Assembly (NCBI GenBank): GCA_945983015.1
Contig: CAMFSN010000060.1
Location: 1-9,037 of the forward strand
DNA from: an uncultured Bacteroidales bacterium
GTDB taxonomy: Bacteria > Bacteroidota > Bacteroidia > Bacteroidales > UBA932
Direction: 5' to 3'
Length of the DNA stretch: 9,037 bases
In this document: in pieces, positions 6,384 to 9,037 of the stretch
Layout: every line of letters begins with the position of its first letter
How positions within the stretch are numbered: the first letter of the stretch is position 1
Program-made: the position numbers and the translations under genes
Notes under the pieces: generated by a model
Told to the model about the DNA's origin: nothing
The model's database searches: none
Seen by the model: only the letters and a program-made list of their open reading frames with translations

Positions 6384-6620
6384 TTAAAGTTTTGTTACCT
6401 TAGTAAGACTGCCCTTTCCGGAAGTAATCTCCTTCACGGCAGCTTCGAATACAGCCCTCAGATTATCCTCGTCCTTCGCGGCTTTCGGACTCTCCTCAGG
6501 AGCTATTTTATTTATAAGTTTAATAAGCAACTGACTGCCGAAAATCACTATCAGCAGAATCAGAAAGACCGTAATCATTCCTATCAACATCAGTTGCAAG
6601 CCTAATCCTATATTTTCCAT
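6384..6620 (-). CDS. oadG: Na+-translocating decarboxylase gamma subunit
   Basis: A 78-residue protein with one N-terminal membrane helix (about 6-30, LGLQLMLIGMITVFLILLIV) and a charged cytoplasmic tail, the layout of the OAD gamma family. The motif G-x-x-x-V-F-x-x-L around residues 14-21 is typical. In characterised complexes this subunit anchors the alpha subunit to beta and speeds decarboxylation; its C-terminal tail often binds Zn2+, but the His-rich end of the Klebsiella protein is absent here. Assignment rests on size, the helix and position: it ends one base before oadA, giving the common order gamma-alpha-beta. A 42-base gap separates it from the transporter gene upstream, and that gap contains a candidate promoter. 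Confidence 0.88.
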   Translation of the reverse strand: MENIGLGLQLMLIGMITVFLILLIVIFGSQLLIKLINKIAPEESPKAAKDEDNLRAVFEAAVKEITSGKGSLTKVTKL

Positions 6621-6639
6621 ATCAATTTGATTAATCCTA

Positions 6640-6647
6640 CAAATTTA
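6640..6647 (-). promoter_or_regulatory. Candidate -7 box upstream of oadG
   Basis: The minus strand reads TAAATTTG, an exact match to the Bacteroidota -7 consensus TAnnTTTG, in the 42-base gap between the transporter gene and oadG. The ATG lies 19 bases beyond it. The expected -33 position carries CTTC rather than TTTG, so only half the promoter is supported. If real, it would let oadGAB-lysA be expressed separately from the GTPase/transporter pair. Confidence 0.4.
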
Positions 6648-6662
6648 CTCAAAAAAGCGGAA

Positions 6663-7847
6663 TCATCGAAGTTTATTCGCCTCAAAATGTGGTTTAGAGG
6701 AGAAGAAGAAGAGTAAAATACCTAAGACATTGACTGCCAATGCCAAATAAAATGCGAAGTGGTATCCCCAATACTCACTGAACACCCCGCCCAAGAGCAC
6801 GCCCAGGCCCACTCCTGCCTCCCAGGAGGTGAGCATAGTCGAATTGGCAGTGCCCCTTTGTGAATTGTGCGCCAAATTCACAAACATACTCTGAAAGCCC
6901 GGATACATATGCCCGTTCCCCAGACCCAGGATAAAAGGCGTCAGGTAAAAAGCCCAGGGGCTTTTGAAGACCGCAAAGATAAAATAACCCAGCACAGAGA
7001 CCAGGATACCCTCTGCGGTATTTCGACTAATCCTGTTCTTCTTCATATTACGGGCCCCTGTGATACGGGAAATCATAAGTCCTATGGCAAAAAGCAGAAA
7101 CCAATAGCCTGTCCCTGTCGTCACCCCCAATTCCTCCTTCCCATAAATGGCCAGGTAGGTGGAGATAACCCCGTAACTGAAAGCAAAACAGAGCACGTTC
7201 AAAGCCTGCCTCAAGCCATTCACAAGAAAGAACCTGTCCAGGGAAAGAATCTTCCTGGAGGCAGTGACATAACTTTTCCTGTCTATCTTAACCGTCGAAT
7301 TCACAATCAGGGCAGCCAAGGCTATAAGCATAGAGAAAAAGAAAAGTCTCTGATAATCGCCTCCGCTCTCCTGAAGCACAAAGACTGCGGCAAAAGGTCC
7401 CAGAGCCGTAGCCAGATTATTACTCAAGCCGAAATAACTGATACCCTCGGTCCTTCTGGAAGAAGGCAGCACGTCTATGGCCACGGTATTAGTAGAGACC
7501 ACAGAAGTTCCGAATGGAGCCCCGTGAATGGTTCTGAAGATGGCAAAAAGAGTAAGTGAACCAGCGAAGATATAACCTGCAAAGAGGGCGAAGAAGAGGA
7601 AATTGCAGAAAATCATTACCGCTTTTCTCGGAAAGCTGTCCACGATATATCCGCTCAAGGGACTGACCAGAATCACCATCAGGGTATAACAGGACAAAAC
7701 CAGACCTATCGTATCCTTCTCTGCTCCGAAAGTCTCACTCAGATACAGTGGCAGCAGAGGCACTATGAGGGTAAAGGAGAACTTGATGAGAAAGTTCCCC
7801 AAACAGAGCTTAATAAAATTAGCGTTCCAGAGTTTATCTTCCTTCAT
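6663..7847 (-). CDS. Major facilitator superfamily transporter, substrate unknown
   Basis: A 394-residue, highly hydrophobic protein, the length of a 12-helix MFS carrier. After the second helix it has a recognisable motif A variant, GYIVDSFPRKAVM (66-78), the cytoplasmic loop that governs conformational switching. The central loop at about 193-205 is basic (KIDRKSYVTASRK), as expected between the two six-helix halves. Such proteins act as proton-driven secondary carriers, often drug or metabolite exporters. Nothing seen here identifies the cargo. The ATG at 7847 lies inside the end of the GTPase gene (14-base overlap), suggesting translational coupling and perhaps a shared role; an MFS carrier for a metal, metal chelate or metallophore would fit but is inference. 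The stop codon is 42 bases from oadG. Confidence 0.88.
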   Translation of the reverse strand: MKEDKLWNANFIKLCLGNFLIKFSFTLIVPLLPLYLSETFGAEKDTIGLVLSCYTLMVILVSPLSGYIVDSFPRKAVMIFCNFLFFALFAGYIFAGSLTLFAIFRTIHGAPFGTSVVSTNTVAIDVLPSSRRTEGISYFGLSNNLATALGPFAAVFVLQESGGDYQRLFFFSMLIALAALIVNSTVKIDRKSYVTASRKILSLDRFFLVNGLRQALNVLCFAFSYGVISTYLAIYGKEELGVTTGTGYWFLLFAIGLMISRITGARNMKKNRISRNTAEGILVSVLGYFIFAVFKSPWAFYLTPFILGLGNGHMYPGFQSMFVNLAHNSQRGTANSTMLTSWEAGVGLGVLLGGVFSEYWGYHFAFYLALAVNVLGILLFFFSSKPHFEANKLR

Positions 7848-9037
7848 CTAAGCCTGCATCAAGGATGAGAGTATCTACCAGACAAGCATCCAGTTCCTTA
7901 GCTATCAGTTCCTTATCCAAGTTCTGACCTATGAACACAAGTTTCTGCATCCTGTCCCCATACACTTCATCCCAATCCTTTCTCAACACCTCGTCACATT
8001 CCAGGAGCCTTTCCAGCTGGGCTGCCGGCATAGTGGCATACCACTGCCCCGAATTCTTTAGGCCAACTTGCTTTCCTGCCTGCTCAAAGAGATAGCAGAT
8101 GGAAGGATTGTCGGAAAAGTAACAAAGCCCCTTTGTCCTGATGATGCCCTTAGGCCAACGCCTGGAGATAAAATAATCGAACTTATTGATATCCAAAGGT
8201 TTTCTCCTGTAATATACATAGGTTCCGATGCCGTACTCTTCCACTTCCCCACCCTCGTGCTCGTGATGATGGCCGCCCTCATGCTCGTGTTCGTGTTCAT
8301 GCTCGTGCTCGTGCTCGTCCTCGTGATCGTCCTCGTGATCGTGCTCGTGTTCGTGTTCGTGCTCATGCTCCTCGTGATCTTCTTCTTCCTCCTCGTAATG
8401 TTCCTCGACCTTGGCTATCCAGGTGGCACTGGTGGCAAGTTCCTCAAAATTAAACTTATGGGTATTCAATATCTTATCGAAATCCACATCTCCATAATCA
8501 CAGGCTATAATTTCAGCCTTTGGCTGAAGGGTATGCAGTATCTGCCTGATTTTCTCCAGTTCAGAAGGACTCACCTCAGAGGCTTTATTCAAGAGAATCA
8601 CATTACAGAACTCAATCTGCTGAATAACCAGACTGGCTATATCCTCTTCTCCAATGTCAGTGCCAAGCAGGCTATCTCCACTCTCGAACTCATCTCTGAG
8701 CCTAAGGGCATCCACTACGCTGACTATGCAGTCCAGACGGGCAAGTCCATCCTTGATATAGGATATCCCCATACTCGGGATAGAGCAGATGGTCTGGGCT
8801 ATAGGTTCAGGTTCACAGATTCCACTCGCCTCGATGACGATATAATCGAAGCGGTGCATAGCAGTTATGTCACAGATCTGTTGAACCAGATCCATCTTCA
8901 AGGTGCAGCAGATACAACCGTTCTGAAGAGCCACCAGAGAATCGTCCTTCTGATTCACCACTCCACCCTGAGCTATCAGGGCGGCATCTATATTAACTTC
9001 TCCTATGTCGTTAACTATAACGGCAAACTTAATCCCC
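7834..9037 (-). CDS. COG0523 (CobW/YjiA-like) metallochaperone GTPase, 5' end outside window
   Basis: The frame is open through the window edge, so about 30-35 N-terminal residues including the Walker A loop are presumably missing; 400 residues are visible (numbered from the edge). An internal GTG at 8961 is not the start, because the conserved strand FAVIVNDIGEVNID lies upstream of it. Visible family marks are the metal-binding CxCC in GCICC (C41, C43, C44), the IEASG switch segment (E69) and a C-terminal CobW_C-like domain ending FIGQNLDKE. The guanine-specificity motif reads NKAS (150-153) where NKxD is usual. Between the domains lies a His/Glu/Asp-rich stretch (213-261, 19 histidines), likely to bind Zn2+ or other divalent metals. 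Family members deliver metal using GTP, often under zinc limitation. The metal and client cannot be told, and the upstream regulatory region is out of view. Confidence 0.92.
   Translation of the reverse strand, partial: GIKFAVIVNDIGEVNIDAALIAQGGVVNQKDDSLVALQNGCICCTLKMDLVQQICDITAMHRFDYIVIEASGICEPEPIAQTICSIPSMGISYIKDGLARLDCIVSVVDALRLRDEFESGDSLLGTDIGEEDIASLVIQQIEFCNVILLNKASEVSPSELEKIRQILHTLQPKAEIIACDYGDVDFDKILNTHKFNFEELATSATWIAKVEEHYEEEEEDHEEHEHEHEHEHDHEDDHEDEHEHEHEHEHEHEGGHHHEHEGGEVEEYGIGTYVYYRRKPLDINKFDYFISRRWPKGIIRTKGLCYFSDNPSICYLFEQAGKQVGLKNSGQWYATMPAAQLERLLECDEVLRKDWDEVYGDRMQKLVFIGQNLDKELIAKELDACLVDTLILDAGLDEGR
8254..8400 (-). repeat. CTCGTG hexamer-rich tract encoding the His/Glu/Asp-rich loop
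   Basis: The plus strand is built largely from CTCGTG and near variants (TTCGTG, CTCATG, CTCGTC), in the GTPase reading frame. On the minus strand these read CACGAG, that is His-Glu. Third-position variants keep the His-Glu pattern. The tract is a candidate site for length change by slippage in 6-base steps, which would lengthen or shorten the metal-binding loop without breaking the frame. Confidence 0.8.

Noticed and set aside
6867..7559. Plus-strand 230-residue open frame
   Set aside because: Antisense to the MFS transporter; its hydrophilic product is what the complement of hydrophobic codons would give.
8058..8366. Minus-strand 102-residue Thr/Ser/Asn-rich frame
   Set aside because: It is the shifted reading of the CTCGTG repeat tract inside the GTPase gene.

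Overview
The window looks like a stretch of a Bacteroidota chromosome, most probably an anaerobic member of the Bacteroidales. Four things point there: Bacteroidota-style promoter boxes (TAnnTTTG) without Shine-Dalgarno sequences, a compact SRP RNA, a gamma-alpha-beta sodium-pumping decarboxylase operon with the alpha subunit of the type I associate with that order, and a diaminopimelate decarboxylase of about 386 residues. No genus can be named from the sequence alone. Every gene I can support lies on the minus strand, so transcription runs from high to low coordinates.

Layout in the direction of transcription. (1) 9037-7834: a COG0523 (CobW/YjiA-like) metal-chaperone GTPase, cut at its N-terminus by the window edge, carrying a striking His/Glu/Asp-rich insertion. 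(2) 7847-6663: a major facilitator superfamily (MFS) transporter whose start overlaps the GTPase stop by 14 bases. (3) 6620-3303: oadG, oadA and oadB, separated by 1 and 2 bases, encoding a biotin-dependent, Na+-translocating carboxylic acid decarboxylase (probably oxaloacetate decarboxylase). (4) 3284-2124: lysA, diaminopimelate decarboxylase, 18 bases after oadB. (5) 1991-1895: the small SRP RNA (ffs) with a near-consensus promoter. (6) 1882-518: an HI0933/YhiN/BaiN-like FAD-dependent oxidoreductase whose ATG sits only 12 bases after the SRP RNA 3' end. (7) About 1-517: a gene-poor region full of repeats. It holds a 26-base direct repeat with a stem-loop, a set of competing A-rich inverted repeats, and four 51-bp tandem units whose GTGAG/CTCAC arms can pair in alternative ways.

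How the genes work together. OadG, OadA and OadB form one membrane machine: OadA transfers CO2 from the substrate to biotin, OadB releases it and exports Na+, and OadG anchors and assembles the complex. LysA makes lysine from meso-diaminopimelate and is probably co-transcribed with them. The GTPase and transporter look translationally coupled and may share a metal-homeostasis role, which is inference. The repeat-rich left end is the part least explained by known features. I see no clear new multi-gene system here; the repeat array and the SRP RNA/oxidoreductase junction are the best leads.
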